Source: Ignavibacteria bacterium
GTDB taxonomy: Bacteria > Bacteroidota > Ignavibacteria > OLB7
Assembly: GCA_020635205.1 (NCBI GenBank)
Contig: JACKAE010000004.1
Coordinates: forward strand, 434,001 to 498,000
Reading direction: 5' to 3'
DNA: 64,000 bases
In this document: piece after piece, positions 37,501 to 45,556 of the stretch
Layout of the letters: every line of letters begins with the position of its first letter
Numbering within the stretch: position 1 is the stretch's first letter
Translations under genes and position numbers: made by a program
The notes under the pieces: generated by a model
The model's input: the letters and a program-made list of their open reading frames with translations, nothing else
What the model was told of the DNA's origin: nothing
Databases searched by the model: none

Positions 37501-39989
37501 TCCCGCACCGCCCGTTCCGCCCGTATCATGTCGAAGAGAGGGACGGGAATAGAATCCGGCTTGAGGTTCAAGCTGAAGTGTGCGCCGTTGTAGAGATCAA
37601 GCCGCGTGTAAACCGGAAGGATTTTTTGCCGGAACTCTGCGATCACCCGCTTGACAGCGTTTGACCGGCTCCCGAACCCGAGCCACATCTTCGGGAGTTT
37701 ATGTTTGAACTGCGTAAAGCGCGGGTCTTGCCACGGAGAGAGCGTATCATACTCGCTCACCGTGTCGATCTGCCGACCGTTTGCAATCCCGAACTCCTCG
37801 CCGCAATAGAGGAAGTCGGAGAAGTGCAATCCGCCGTCAATCCCGGTATTCAAGGCAAGCCACCCTTGCACGGTGATCTCTTCCGGTGTCACGGGTCTGC
37901 CATAGGCAAAGCCGTTGTAGAGTCCCGTTTCTTCATTATAGACGGTGGAACTCCCGACCCAGCCGTGGACTTGGACAACGGATGTGTTCGGATAGGGGAT
38001 TGCGCCGAGATGGCGGTAATACTTGCGCGCAACCGTCACGTCGGTAACGTGGCGCTTGACAACTTCTTTGGCAAAACCTTGTGATGTCTGGGTGTAGAAG
38101 AGGTAGTCGTTGGGATTCGTTCCCATGATGTAGCGCGGACGAATGAGCTTGCCATTAACGACGGTGTCGCGCCGTTGCATTTTATAGTAATCCCGCGTCG
38201 CCTCCCACGACATCAGGTCAGGGTTGGCATAGAAGATCGGGAGTTGTGGCGAGAGGGGATAGACCTGATTTGCCAGCGTCTGCACAATCTTGACGCCCGT
38301 GCTGTCCACATCGCCTGTATGTAGCCGGTACCGTTCGGCAAAGGCTTTCGGGTTGACAAAGGTTCCCCGTGTATCGCTCGAATCGCGGTCGAGAATGGCA
38401 CGCTGGGCAATAGAGGCCACCAGTGCAGTGCCGGGATAACGGACATCGTTCGGCTCGTCCGGCATGGCAATCTTCAACATCAGGTCGCCCATGGCGGTAT
38501 CGTTGAGGATGCCCTGCACGTCGGCTATGAGGAAGGAGTCGAGGTCACCCCGCTGGATGATGCGAAAGAGGTGGGCACTGATCCGCCCCATCAGGAAATC
38601 AACCCGGACAAGGTTGGTGGTGCGAAACTCCCACACAAAATCGTTGTTGAAGGGAATGGTCTGCATTCCGGCGGAATCGAAGCCGGGATAAACACCCCGT
38701 GCCAGAAGTGTGTCGCGCAGCCGGTTGCAATAGAGCCGCCGCCACGTATTGCTGTCTTTTGCCTCCGCGCCGCCGCCAAAGGGGGCTTGTTGCGGGTGAT
38801 AGGATTCCGTACCCCACTCAACACAGTTTCCGGCACTGTCTTTTTGAATGCAGCGACCATACACCGGAATAGAGGAATAGCTAAGGCCGTTGACGATGAC
38901 GGTGGTATCGAGAGGAATAAGGGCGAGCGTATCGCCGAGTGATGAACGCATCATCGTATCGTTCGGGAAGCGGAAAGGGTGAAAGAATTCGCGATAGTCA
39001 GCTTCGTTCGGTATGTTTTGCCGCCGGATGAAGTCAGGCGCATTGAGGTACATTCCTTTGGTGATATAAAAGGTATCGAGAGGGACATAGAAAGCACAAT
39101 GACAGGCTTCCCGGTCACCATCCGTTCCGAGGGTTTGGCCGATCGTATCTCGTCGCCATGTGATGGCATAGCCTAGAACTGTCGTTGACGGAACTGAATC
39201 CGGCAGAATTGGTTCTTCATCAACTCGGATTGCAAACGACAGATCAAACCATTTGGTGCTATCCTGATATCCAAGGCGATAGTAGATGCTGTCGCTACTT
39301 CTGGTCTGCAAGACTTCATTTGTCCACGTACCGTTTCGCGCGATGGCTCGATCTTCAAGGCACGTATCACATGCATTGAACCGTCCGGCACCAATGTATA
39401 CCGTCGGCTGGTGCATCAGTGAATCGGGACGCTTGTTCAGCCGTTCACACCCTCGCCGCAGGGCGGTGTCGTGATAGCTCACCTGCAAAGGGGTATACCA
39501 CTGAGCAGAGTCGCCAATATAGTTCTGGTAGAACATCTCCAAGGCTTGCGCATCGGGAACCGAGTGAGACATATACCCCGGCGAGAAAACCATCGGGATA
39601 CCCAAAGCCGACTGGTTCCGCCACCGGGAAAACTCCATGGAATCGCACACCCGGCACTTCGCCCACTCTGTCCCCCAACGGTTGCTGTCGCGCAAATAGG
39701 CCAATTGGCGGTGAGAGGGGCCACCGTAGCTGTACGTATAGTCCAGACCAAGCGAGTTTTTCAGCCACTCCATGGCACTTTGGTCAGCCCCCGACACAAT
39801 TGCGCTGAAACGAAAGGTGTTGTCGTACTTGTAGCCGGGGGGGAGTTGAAGCGTATCCATCCCGGACGGTTGGGCAAGGATGTCAAACACCTGCCCCTTG
39901 GCGCCGGTAACCGACACAAAAAGAATTGAAAGGGAAAGAACGAACTGTTGTAAAATACGTCGTCCTTTGAACGTCTTAAGGTTGTTCAT
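34593..39989 (-). CDS. Giant secreted protein with T9SS sorting domain
   Basis: A 1,798-residue protein. The ATG at 39989 has AGGAG seven bases upstream. Residues 1-33 are a signal peptide (ends VTGAKGQ). The body is long, beta-rich and Asp/Tyr/Trp-rich with no domain I recognise; cysteine pairs occur near residues 112-115 (CRVCDS) and 205 (CDTCLED). The last 85 residues form a T9SS type A domain (IIPNPAKDRAEVRVTVQNPG, SLLGEHLATLP, GIYLVKAETNG), so export across the outer membrane is expected. The gene is visibly GC-richer than the core genes and uses different codons, in line with transfer on the element. It is downstream of the FG-GAP operon, separated by a hairpin. Confidence 0.9.
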   Translation of the reverse strand: MNNLKTFKGRRILQQFVLSLSILFVSVTGAKGQVFDILAQPSGMDTLQLPPGYKYDNTFRFSAIVSGADQSAMEWLKNSLGLDYTYSYGGPSHRQLAYLRDSNRWGTEWAKCRVCDSMEFSRWRNQSALGIPMVFSPGYMSHSVPDAQALEMFYQNYIGDSAQWYTPLQVSYHDTALRRGCERLNKRPDSLMHQPTVYIGAGRFNACDTCLEDRAIARNGTWTNEVLQTRSSDSIYYRLGYQDSTKWFDLSFAIRVDEEPILPDSVPSTTVLGYAITWRRDTIGQTLGTDGDREACHCAFYVPLDTFYITKGMYLNAPDFIRRQNIPNEADYREFFHPFRFPNDTMMRSSLGDTLALIPLDTTVIVNGLSYSSIPVYGRCIQKDSAGNCVEWGTESYHPQQAPFGGGAEAKDSNTWRRLYCNRLRDTLLARGVYPGFDSAGMQTIPFNNDFVWEFRTTNLVRVDFLMGRISAHLFRIIQRGDLDSFLIADVQGILNDTAMGDLMLKIAMPDEPNDVRYPGTALVASIAQRAILDRDSSDTRGTFVNPKAFAERYRLHTGDVDSTGVKIVQTLANQVYPLSPQLPIFYANPDLMSWEATRDYYKMQRRDTVVNGKLIRPRYIMGTNPNDYLFYTQTSQGFAKEVVKRHVTDVTVARKYYRHLGAIPYPNTSVVQVHGWVGSSTVYNEETGLYNGFAYGRPVTPEEITVQGWLALNTGIDGGLHFSDFLYCGEEFGIANGRQIDTVSEYDTLSPWQDPRFTQFKHKLPKMWLGFGSRSNAVKRVIAEFRQKILPVYTRLDLYNGAHFSLNLKPDSIPVPLFDMIRAERAVRENFSANVGSGVYDPPDSTFLEVTIYRPSLYDTVPYRAHAQYAIVTNRRMWPLDTIRYADSTLALLDSLAIFDTLSVDDYDTLGLGRIDFRRPVIVLKNNTDVLADSAVIEKVGYEGEWNARLAYGDTLALDWLEPGWGAMYRVTPVTQGIGEYGTAYNNAVRSENPSTPSAARDRIVVYERDSVIYARAVDSVGAWSREVMISDPDDTVIVSSSRVARNFFPALAVSRGGFGLTRFVWERDSAGLRSVQTAQLLQGTPLTRLGLDTLNPASDVFRHQLSAASPLTGPPAMTPAIVSVVDAKTGFGGFIIGWAAQDSGITLMALREFLAVNGELGPKESTMLSDVYSTESAGVNLICQYPTLANVPTYDRFNVNPGRVSGTAADIDSISDLAIAIPADWQFYNLAHLAYQQGAGGNRQLGERIYYHRIGANFPNYESPHPDASPGLWVDVAEHVTKNIPACGFYHPSIAADSVRVGVAFEVFEANNEQINIGLRFRDSSGVNNSTGQPLKEWETNLYRWGGPLKEKFGWIFVASEYVRPSLTEFPLMDSTTLDLQAEGGLSWFWQDAPDGRAHPQYLYRYGWFEPRDIGEGKDPTMTLVPLLESNPFEATSIFHRSDDSSRVVSENLEGNDVWRFPARLLNTPGNPLPQLFAGIPATGGIIAHAQLAGNTPYCDVQFPMKFQWGLAFGHETVDHPDDDRHVPGDPPSPNNTPGLPPTFFNGAKEGKTVVDGLTNAENVVRTGLFTKGGGPVKVRRIVAAGDSIANVLNGMPWDFVRSAPANIYNVVEVVRASDSVVVWRSDTITARGLDTLDAYVNEELEIPSYLLGSPGTVLWCRMRTFTSAGISYDVSGGFTFYREDSTSLALPKRSSPWQIEGQTGNEAGESILRVQIIPNPAKDRAEVRVTVQNPGTVTVSVWSLLGEHLATLPAIEAETRGIYTVAVDLSNVKPGIYLVKAETNGTIATSRIHVE

Positions 39990-40039
39990 AAGACACTCCT
40001 GATATGGTTCATGAAATAGTGAATGTGTATCGGGACTGA

Positions 40040-40082
40040 CCGCGAGAGAGTTTGTCCGCCAAGACTATCAACTCTCTCGCGG
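40040..40082 (-). terminator. Hairpin between FG-GAP operon and giant T9SS gene
   Basis: A 13-bp perfect stem CCGCGAGAGAGTT / AACTCTCTCGCGG has a 17-base loop. There is no T-tract on the minus strand, so it may be a weak terminator or an mRNA-processing or stabilising hairpin. Confidence 0.5.
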
Positions 40083-40093
40083 TTCCTATTTGC

Positions 40094-41848
40094 TCAATGC
40101 TGTATTGTTATCTGTTCTGTTTGACTGACATCGCCTATTGTCACGGTTATGAAGTATCGACCGCCAAACGTCTTCGAGGCATCCCAGATATAGCCTGCTT
40201 GGTCGTTGGGCAATTCTACGGAGAGAACGTCCTGTCCCAACAGATCGGTGATGCGAAGAAAGAGGCCAGCCTTCCCGGTTCCCAATACAGGATTCTTCCA
40301 CGCAATAGATATTGCGCCTGATGACGGGTTCGGGCGCACGTCAAGATCAAGGGAAGAGGCTTGCGGTCTGATCGTTTTGACAACACTACTCACGCTATCA
40401 GGCATATCTGTTCCGTCCGGTACTTTCCGCGCACGTCCTACTGTCGAAGGGAGTGCATCCGGCAGCCGAAAGATCACGATGGGATTCCCGACCATCGCAA
40501 GCTCGTCTCGTCCATCCCCGTTAATATCTCCGATACGGACGGGAGTTCCATTTGCCACACGAGTATCTATTTCTGCGTCGATCAGACTATCCAGACGAAT
40601 TCCTGTTCGATAGATCAAGATATAAGGCCATGAGTATATCCATATCTCATCTGGAGAACTTGTGTCGGCTGAGCCGAGTGGGAATAATTGGGAACCAAGA
40701 CCAAGCCAGAACTGATTCACTAATTTCGGACCTTTCAGTGTTGCCCACGGACGGCTCCACCATTCACCTTCGCGCGGCGGATCGTTACCTGTGCCAAACA
40801 TGTCCTGCAACCGCCGTGCTGATGGGGTTGATACATAGCAGTAAACAAAATCTTGTGCTGAATTTAAAATGATAAGATCAGCATAATTATCCCCAGTCAC
40901 ATCCGAGAAATTGCTTGCCAGACCATTAATACTGATCTGTTGGAGATCAATGATCGTATCAGGAAATCCTCTATCATTGCGTCCATATAGTATGGTTAAG
41001 GGAGAGTTCGCTTCATTGATGTAAAAAATAATGTCTTGCACCCCATCATGGTCGAGGTCTTGGCTTTCAAGACGATCTATATTTTTCGGTGCACTCCACC
41101 ATTGCCAACGTGGACTGTTCGCTCCATCATTCCTATGCCATGTCGATGAATTCACTCCTTTGAAATAATGAAAACTTGCATATCCTACAGGTTTTCCATC
41201 TTTTATACCTCCCCCACGCAACAGAAATAGATCTTCTATTCCATCTTTATCATAATCCACACTCAATCCATGACTCGGAAAAAATGTTGCATTAATGCCG
41301 GGATTTAAGTGCGTGGTATCATCGACTGAATAATGACCTGTACCATCATTCCAAAAGATAATTGTCCGTGAGATTGGATCATAGACTAAATCTGTATTGC
41401 CAAAGCTCGTGTCACCATAAGTCCGTATTACTGCACAAATATCTTTGCCTTTTTGGCCATCCCAATCGCCGACTGCTACGATGTATGTATCCGTATTACG
41501 CTCACGTACTCCAAATCGCATTGTATCTTTGATTGCTGGTATAGCACCCTTGACTCCCAATAGAATTGCCGTTTCCAAGGGATGGTAGGGTGCCGGAATT
41601 CCAGCTACCTCAATTGCTGTATCTGATGAATATTGAATCGCAATGTCGGCGATACTATCACCTGAAACATCACCAAGAGGCCAAAGTTCTTTAAGTGATG
41701 CCTGAATCCTCCCAATCTCCTCGAAATGCACAATGGCAGGATGGCGCGGTTCTCCTTCTTGGGCAAATACTGTTATCGGCACCATGCACACCATAAGCAA
41801 AAGTGCTCGCCTCATTATTCTATATGCTCTGTCGGATTGGGCTTCCAT
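40094..41848 (-). CDS. FG-GAP repeat secreted protein, copy 1, with T9SS sorting domain
   Basis: A 584-residue protein, third gene of a tandem operon. The signal peptide is MRRALLLMVCMVPITVFAQ, reached from an ATG at 41848 or 41815. The body is an FG-GAP/VCBS-type beta-propeller with calcium-binding-like motifs (GDVSGDSIADI, DYDKDGIEDL, DLDHDGVQDI, DVTGDNYADL, GDINGDGRDEL). The last 80 residues (VRPNPSSGAISIAWKN, then GGRYFITVTIG) are a T9SS sorting domain. It starts four bases after the stop of copy 2, with GGTGAT upstream. The second half is nearly identical to copies 2 and 3, while residues about 47-235 diverge strongly. It is the only copy with a sorting domain. Confidence 0.88.
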   Translation of the reverse strand: MEAQSDRAYRIMRRALLLMVCMVPITVFAQEGEPRHPAIVHFEEIGRIQASLKELWPLGDVSGDSIADIAIQYSSDTAIEVAGIPAPYHPLETAILLGVKGAIPAIKDTMRFGVRERNTDTYIVAVGDWDGQKGKDICAVIRTYGDTSFGNTDLVYDPISRTIIFWNDGTGHYSVDDTTHLNPGINATFFPSHGLSVDYDKDGIEDLFLLRGGGIKDGKPVGYASFHYFKGVNSSTWHRNDGANSPRWQWWSAPKNIDRLESQDLDHDGVQDIIFYINEANSPLTILYGRNDRGFPDTIIDLQQISINGLASNFSDVTGDNYADLIILNSAQDFVYCYVSTPSARRLQDMFGTGNDPPREGEWWSRPWATLKGPKLVNQFWLGLGSQLFPLGSADTSSPDEIWIYSWPYILIYRTGIRLDSLIDAEIDTRVANGTPVRIGDINGDGRDELAMVGNPIVIFRLPDALPSTVGRARKVPDGTDMPDSVSSVVKTIRPQASSLDLDVRPNPSSGAISIAWKNPVLGTGKAGLFLRITDLLGQDVLSVELPNDQAGYIWDASKTFGGRYFITVTIGDVSQTEQITIQH

Positions 41849-41852
41849 ATCA

Positions 41853-43370
41853 TCACCATAGATTCATAGTGGTTGTTGTCGCCTTCCAAACTTCCTCAGT
41901 GAGGCACTCTTCTACACCACTCACGCTATCAGGCGTATCTGTCCCGTCTGGTACTTTCCGCGCTCGTCCTACTGTTGAGGGCAAGGCTTCAGGGAACTTG
42001 AAAACCGTGATTGGATCGGCTGCCATGGCAAATTCATCGCGATTATCACCATTAATATCACCAATACGTAATGGAACCCCACCCACAATACGGATATCAA
42101 ATTCAGCATCAATAATACTGTCTAAACGAATTCCGGTGCGATAGATTAAGATATATGGCCATGATTGCACCCATATCTCGTCGGGAGCACTCGTATCGGC
42201 TGAACCGAGTGGAAAGAGGTGCTCACTCAAACTAAGCCAGAATTGATTCACTAATTTCGGACCTTTCAACGTCGCCCACGGACGGCTCCACCATTCACCT
42301 TCACGAGGTGGGTCATTTCCCGTACCAAACATGTCCTGCATCCGTCGTGCAGATGGGGTTGATACATAGCAGTAGACAAAATCCTGCGCAGAATTAAGAA
42401 TGACAAGATCGGCATAGTTATCGCCTGTAACATCAGAGAAATTCGCAGCTAACCCATTAATGGTAATCTGTTGACGATCATAAATGGTATCGGGGAATTG
42501 TCCATCAGAGCGTCCGTATAATACCGTTAAAGGAGAATTAGATTCATTGATGTACAAGATCAAGTCTTGCGCTCCATCATGGTCGAGGTCTTGGCTTTCA
42601 AGACGATCAACATTATCTGGTGCATTCCACCACTTCCAATCTGCTTTGTTCGCGATGGGCTTATCTTTTTCCCCTAAATGTACTCGAAGCCGTGGAATGA
42701 TATTCTTCCGTAACTCTCCCTCAAGTAACGCACTCGTTCCTCCTTGAAGTACCAAATCTTCAACTCCATTTTGATCGAAATCTATCGAACTTGCTTTCGT
42801 TACGACATTCCCTGCTTCGAATTCACCCGGCCACAAGCGTGTCGTATCATTAGTCCTATATCTTCCTGTCCCGTCGTTCCAAAACACCACAGTGAAATAC
42901 GTAGGATAGTCGGTTGACTTTTTGAAAGTGGTATCTAAATAATCCTCATATCGCACAACTATATCCAAACCATTTCTCCCATCCCAATCTCCAACTGCAA
43001 GTAATTCTTCATCGATTCCGATTGCTTCCGGACCAATGCGAACTGCATCTTCAACCCTTGGGAGTTCTCCTTGCCGTCCGTATAGAATCGCCACCTCAGA
43101 TGCAGATCGTGGATTTGGATAGCCAGCCACCGAAAACGATGTATCCAGATAACGTTTGATCGCAAAGTCATCAATGCCGTCTCCCGAAACATCTCCAAGT
43201 GGCCAGACGATTGAAGCCCCAGCATCAATCCTCCCGATCTCCTCGAAATGCACAATGGCAGGATGGCGCGGTTCTCCTTCTTGGGCAAATACTGTTATCG
43301 GCACCATGCACACCATAAGCAGAAGTGCTCGCCTCATTATTCTATATGCTCTGTCGGATTGGGCTTCCAT
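41853..43370 (-). CDS. FG-GAP repeat secreted protein, copy 2, sorting domain replaced
   Basis: A 505-residue paralogue, second in the operon. Its N-terminal 45 residues are the same as copy 1 and nearly identical at DNA level (43233-43370 against 41711-41848). Residues about 47-235 are divergent, about 236-480 nearly identical to the others. In place of the T9SS domain it ends with a 21-residue tail, GVEECLTEEVWKATTTTMNL plus W, shared with copy 3. Without a sorting domain it would stay periplasmic or depend on a partner. It starts four bases after copy 3. Confidence 0.85.
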   Translation of the reverse strand: MEAQSDRAYRIMRRALLLMVCMVPITVFAQEGEPRHPAIVHFEEIGRIDAGASIVWPLGDVSGDGIDDFAIKRYLDTSFSVAGYPNPRSASEVAILYGRQGELPRVEDAVRIGPEAIGIDEELLAVGDWDGRNGLDIVVRYEDYLDTTFKKSTDYPTYFTVVFWNDGTGRYRTNDTTRLWPGEFEAGNVVTKASSIDFDQNGVEDLVLQGGTSALLEGELRKNIIPRLRVHLGEKDKPIANKADWKWWNAPDNVDRLESQDLDHDGAQDLILYINESNSPLTVLYGRSDGQFPDTIYDRQQITINGLAANFSDVTGDNYADLVILNSAQDFVYCYVSTPSARRMQDMFGTGNDPPREGEWWSRPWATLKGPKLVNQFWLSLSEHLFPLGSADTSAPDEIWVQSWPYILIYRTGIRLDSIIDAEFDIRIVGGVPLRIGDINGDNRDEFAMAADPITVFKFPEALPSTVGRARKVPDGTDTPDSVSGVEECLTEEVWKATTTTMNLW

Positions 43371-43374
43371 ATTA

Positions 43375-44886
43375 TCACCATAGATTCATAGTGGTTGTTG
43401 TCGCCTTCCAAACTTCCTCAGTGAGGCACTCTTCTACACCACTCACGCTATCAGGCGTATCCGTTCCGTCCGGCACTTTCCGCGCACGTCCCACTGTCGA
43501 GGGGAGTGCATCCGGCAGCCGAAAGATCACGGTCGGATTCCCGACCATCGCAAGCTCGTCTCGTCCATCCCCGTTAATATCTCCAAGACGTACAGGTGTT
43601 TCACCCACACCGCGCGTATCAATCTCCGCATCTATCAGGCTATCCAGACGAACCCCTGTACGATACACAAGAATGTATGGCCATGATGTTACCCATATTT
43701 CGTCAGGACTACTCGTATCTGCTGAACCAAGAGGATAAAGTTCAGAGCCAAGGCCGAACCAGAATTGATTAACAAGTTTTGGCCCTTTCAATGTTGCCCA
43801 CGGACGGCTCCACCACTCGCCTTCACGGGGTGGGTCGTTTCCTGTCCCGAACATCTCTTGCAACCGTCTTGCCGATGGAGTTGATACGTAGCAATAGACA
43901 AAATCCTGCGCAGAATTAAGAATGACAAGATCGGCGTAATTATCTCCGGTCACGTCAGAAAAAACACTTGCCAGTCCGTTGATCTGAATTTGCTGGCGAT
44001 CGGAAATGGTGTCGGGAAGTTGATTATCCTTTCGACCGTAGAAAACAGTAAGTGGTGCGTTTGCTTCATTGACGTAGAGGATTAAATCTTGCGCACCATC
44101 ATGGTCGAGGTCTTGGCTTTCAAGACGGGAGACATAAGAAGGTAGATTCCACCATTGCCATTGAGGAACATGAGACATGCCATGTCGTTGATCTTCTTTG
44201 TTGTCACCACCTAGGTATATATGAAGTGTGGGTATCTTCTTCCCTTTGCCTTCATACAGAACATCTTTGTAGCTACGAACCACAAGGTCATCCTGCCCAT
44301 CATTGTTAAAATCCCCGGCAACCCCCTCAAGGGTTCCAAATGTTGATCGCACTCCCGGATACAGTTCTGTTGTATCAGAAAAGCTATACGTGCCATCACC
44401 CTGATTCCAGAAAATCACCGTTCGATCAATATCTGTATACACCAAATTCGCATTGCCAAACGCAGTGTCATTGTACGTTCTCAAGTGTACACAAAGGTCA
44501 GAGCCATTCTTGCCATCCCAATCACCCACAGCACGAATGAGCATTTTTGAGAGTAATGTAGTGGACTTCAAATGAAAGGCATTATCAAGCGTTGGCAGAC
44601 CATTTTTAACCCCGTAGTGAATAAGAATTTCTTGGGCGCATCGGGAAGGCTGTAAACATGTGTCCAGATAGTGCTCCGTCGCAAAATCGTCAATGCCGTC
44701 TCCAGAAATATCTCCCAACGCCCAAAGCTCCCCCGGATCGCTGGAAAGTCTCCCGATCTCCTCGAAATGCACGATGGCAGGATGACGCGGTTCCCCTTCT
44801 TGCGCCACCACGATCACAGGCAACAGACAGGGAAAAGCAATCCCTATGCTCAATGCGAACCGGGCTATGGTACGTCCTGCTCTCAT
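43375..44886 (-). CDS. FG-GAP repeat secreted protein, copy 3 (first in operon), sorting domain replaced
   Basis: A 503-residue paralogue starting at ATG 44886; a longer in-frame extension to 45096 would precede the signal peptide and is rejected. The signal peptide differs from the other copies (MRAGRTIARFALSIGIAF..., cut near VVAQ), but GEPRHPAIVHFEEIGR right after it is shared. FG-GAP motifs include GDISGDGIDDF, DFNNDGQDDL and DLDHDGAQDL. It has the same short tail as copy 2. As the promoter-proximal gene it faces the XRE-type regulator across a 243-base gap (44887-45129) that must hold both promoters; TTGTCTA/TAGACAA (45043-45049, 45090-45096) is a possible operator pair. Confidence 0.85.
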   Translation of the reverse strand: MRAGRTIARFALSIGIAFPCLLPVIVVAQEGEPRHPAIVHFEEIGRLSSDPGELWALGDISGDGIDDFATEHYLDTCLQPSRCAQEILIHYGVKNGLPTLDNAFHLKSTTLLSKMLIRAVGDWDGKNGSDLCVHLRTYNDTAFGNANLVYTDIDRTVIFWNQGDGTYSFSDTTELYPGVRSTFGTLEGVAGDFNNDGQDDLVVRSYKDVLYEGKGKKIPTLHIYLGGDNKEDQRHGMSHVPQWQWWNLPSYVSRLESQDLDHDGAQDLILYVNEANAPLTVFYGRKDNQLPDTISDRQQIQINGLASVFSDVTGDNYADLVILNSAQDFVYCYVSTPSARRLQEMFGTGNDPPREGEWWSRPWATLKGPKLVNQFWFGLGSELYPLGSADTSSPDEIWVTSWPYILVYRTGVRLDSLIDAEIDTRGVGETPVRLGDINGDGRDELAMVGNPTVIFRLPDALPSTVGRARKVPDGTDTPDSVSGVEECLTEEVWKATTTTMNLW

Positions 44887-45129
44887 GGCCGTATTCTGGA
44901 TTTGATGAAGGTTGTTGTTGCCGTATATGAACTTCGTTCTTGACTTCTTCCTGTGCAAGATATTTTTTGATCTCTCTTCTCCGGTTCCTTCATGGGCATT
45001 TCTGAAAACAGCACAGAGAGAACGAGAACAGGGAAAACGAAGTTGTCTATTCGCAGGCTTTTGCCACACTGCATGGGTAATATGTCCATTAGACAATTAT
45101 TCTGCAAGCGTTCGGGCATACTTTTTAAT

Positions 45130-45405
45130 ATGCCTCGCAGACATGTTTCATCTTCGCGCTGGGATAAATGTCCCCTCTCTCCCGAAGAAGCCTTTGGTCA
45201 GGCACTTCGCCAACGCCGCCTTGCCCTGAACCTCCGGCAAGGCGATCTCGAAGGAGATGCCGACCTCGAACAATCTTATATCTCACGCCTTGAACGCGGA
45301 GAGAAACAACCCTGCCTTCGGACAATCATGCTACTGGAAGAACTTCTTGACATGAAACCCGGCACACTCATCCGCGATGCTCGAAAACTGCTCGAGCGAA
45401 CTTAA
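45130..45405 (+). CDS. XRE-family helix-turn-helix regulator
   Basis: A 91-residue protein starting at ATG 45130; an upstream in-frame extension is not protein-like. The HTH spans about residues 22-75: FGQALRQRRLALNLRQGDL, then DADLEQSYISRLERGEKQP as recognition helix, then LRTIMLLEELLDMKPG. It is a DNA-binding domain alone, probably a dimeric repressor. It is divergent from the three-gene FG-GAP operon and convergent with the second integrase, so it may control either. Confidence 0.85.
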   Translation: MPRRHVSSSRWDKCPLSPEEAFGQALRQRRLALNLRQGDLEGDADLEQSYISRLERGEKQPCLRTIMLLEELLDMKPGTLIRDARKLLERT

Positions 45406-45487
45406 GCATGCCAATGGGCAAACACTCTAGTTTTTATCCTGCCATCACTACTGCATCAACAGCAATCCCAATTTCTAAATACATATC

Positions 45488-45517
45488 CGTTCCTCTTATG
45501 CCCACCGGGCAGGAACG
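45488..45517. terminator. Possible terminator hairpin between regulator and integrase 2
   Basis: CGTTCCT / AGGAACG enclose a TGCCC/GGGCA inner stem. It lies between two convergent genes. No strong T-tract is present. Confidence 0.35.
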
Positions 45518-45556
45518 ATCGTCTTGAAGCTGCCTTCTTCGACTATCAGTAAAAAG

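Noticed and set aside
35406..39929. Many long open frames opposite the 1,798-residue gene
   Set aside because: High GC content reduces stops on the opposite strand; none has a start context or protein-like composition, while the minus-strand gene has a signal peptide and sorting domain.
44887..45096. N-terminal extension of the first FG-GAP gene
   Set aside because: It would place 70 polar residues before the signal peptide and run over the regulator's promoter region.
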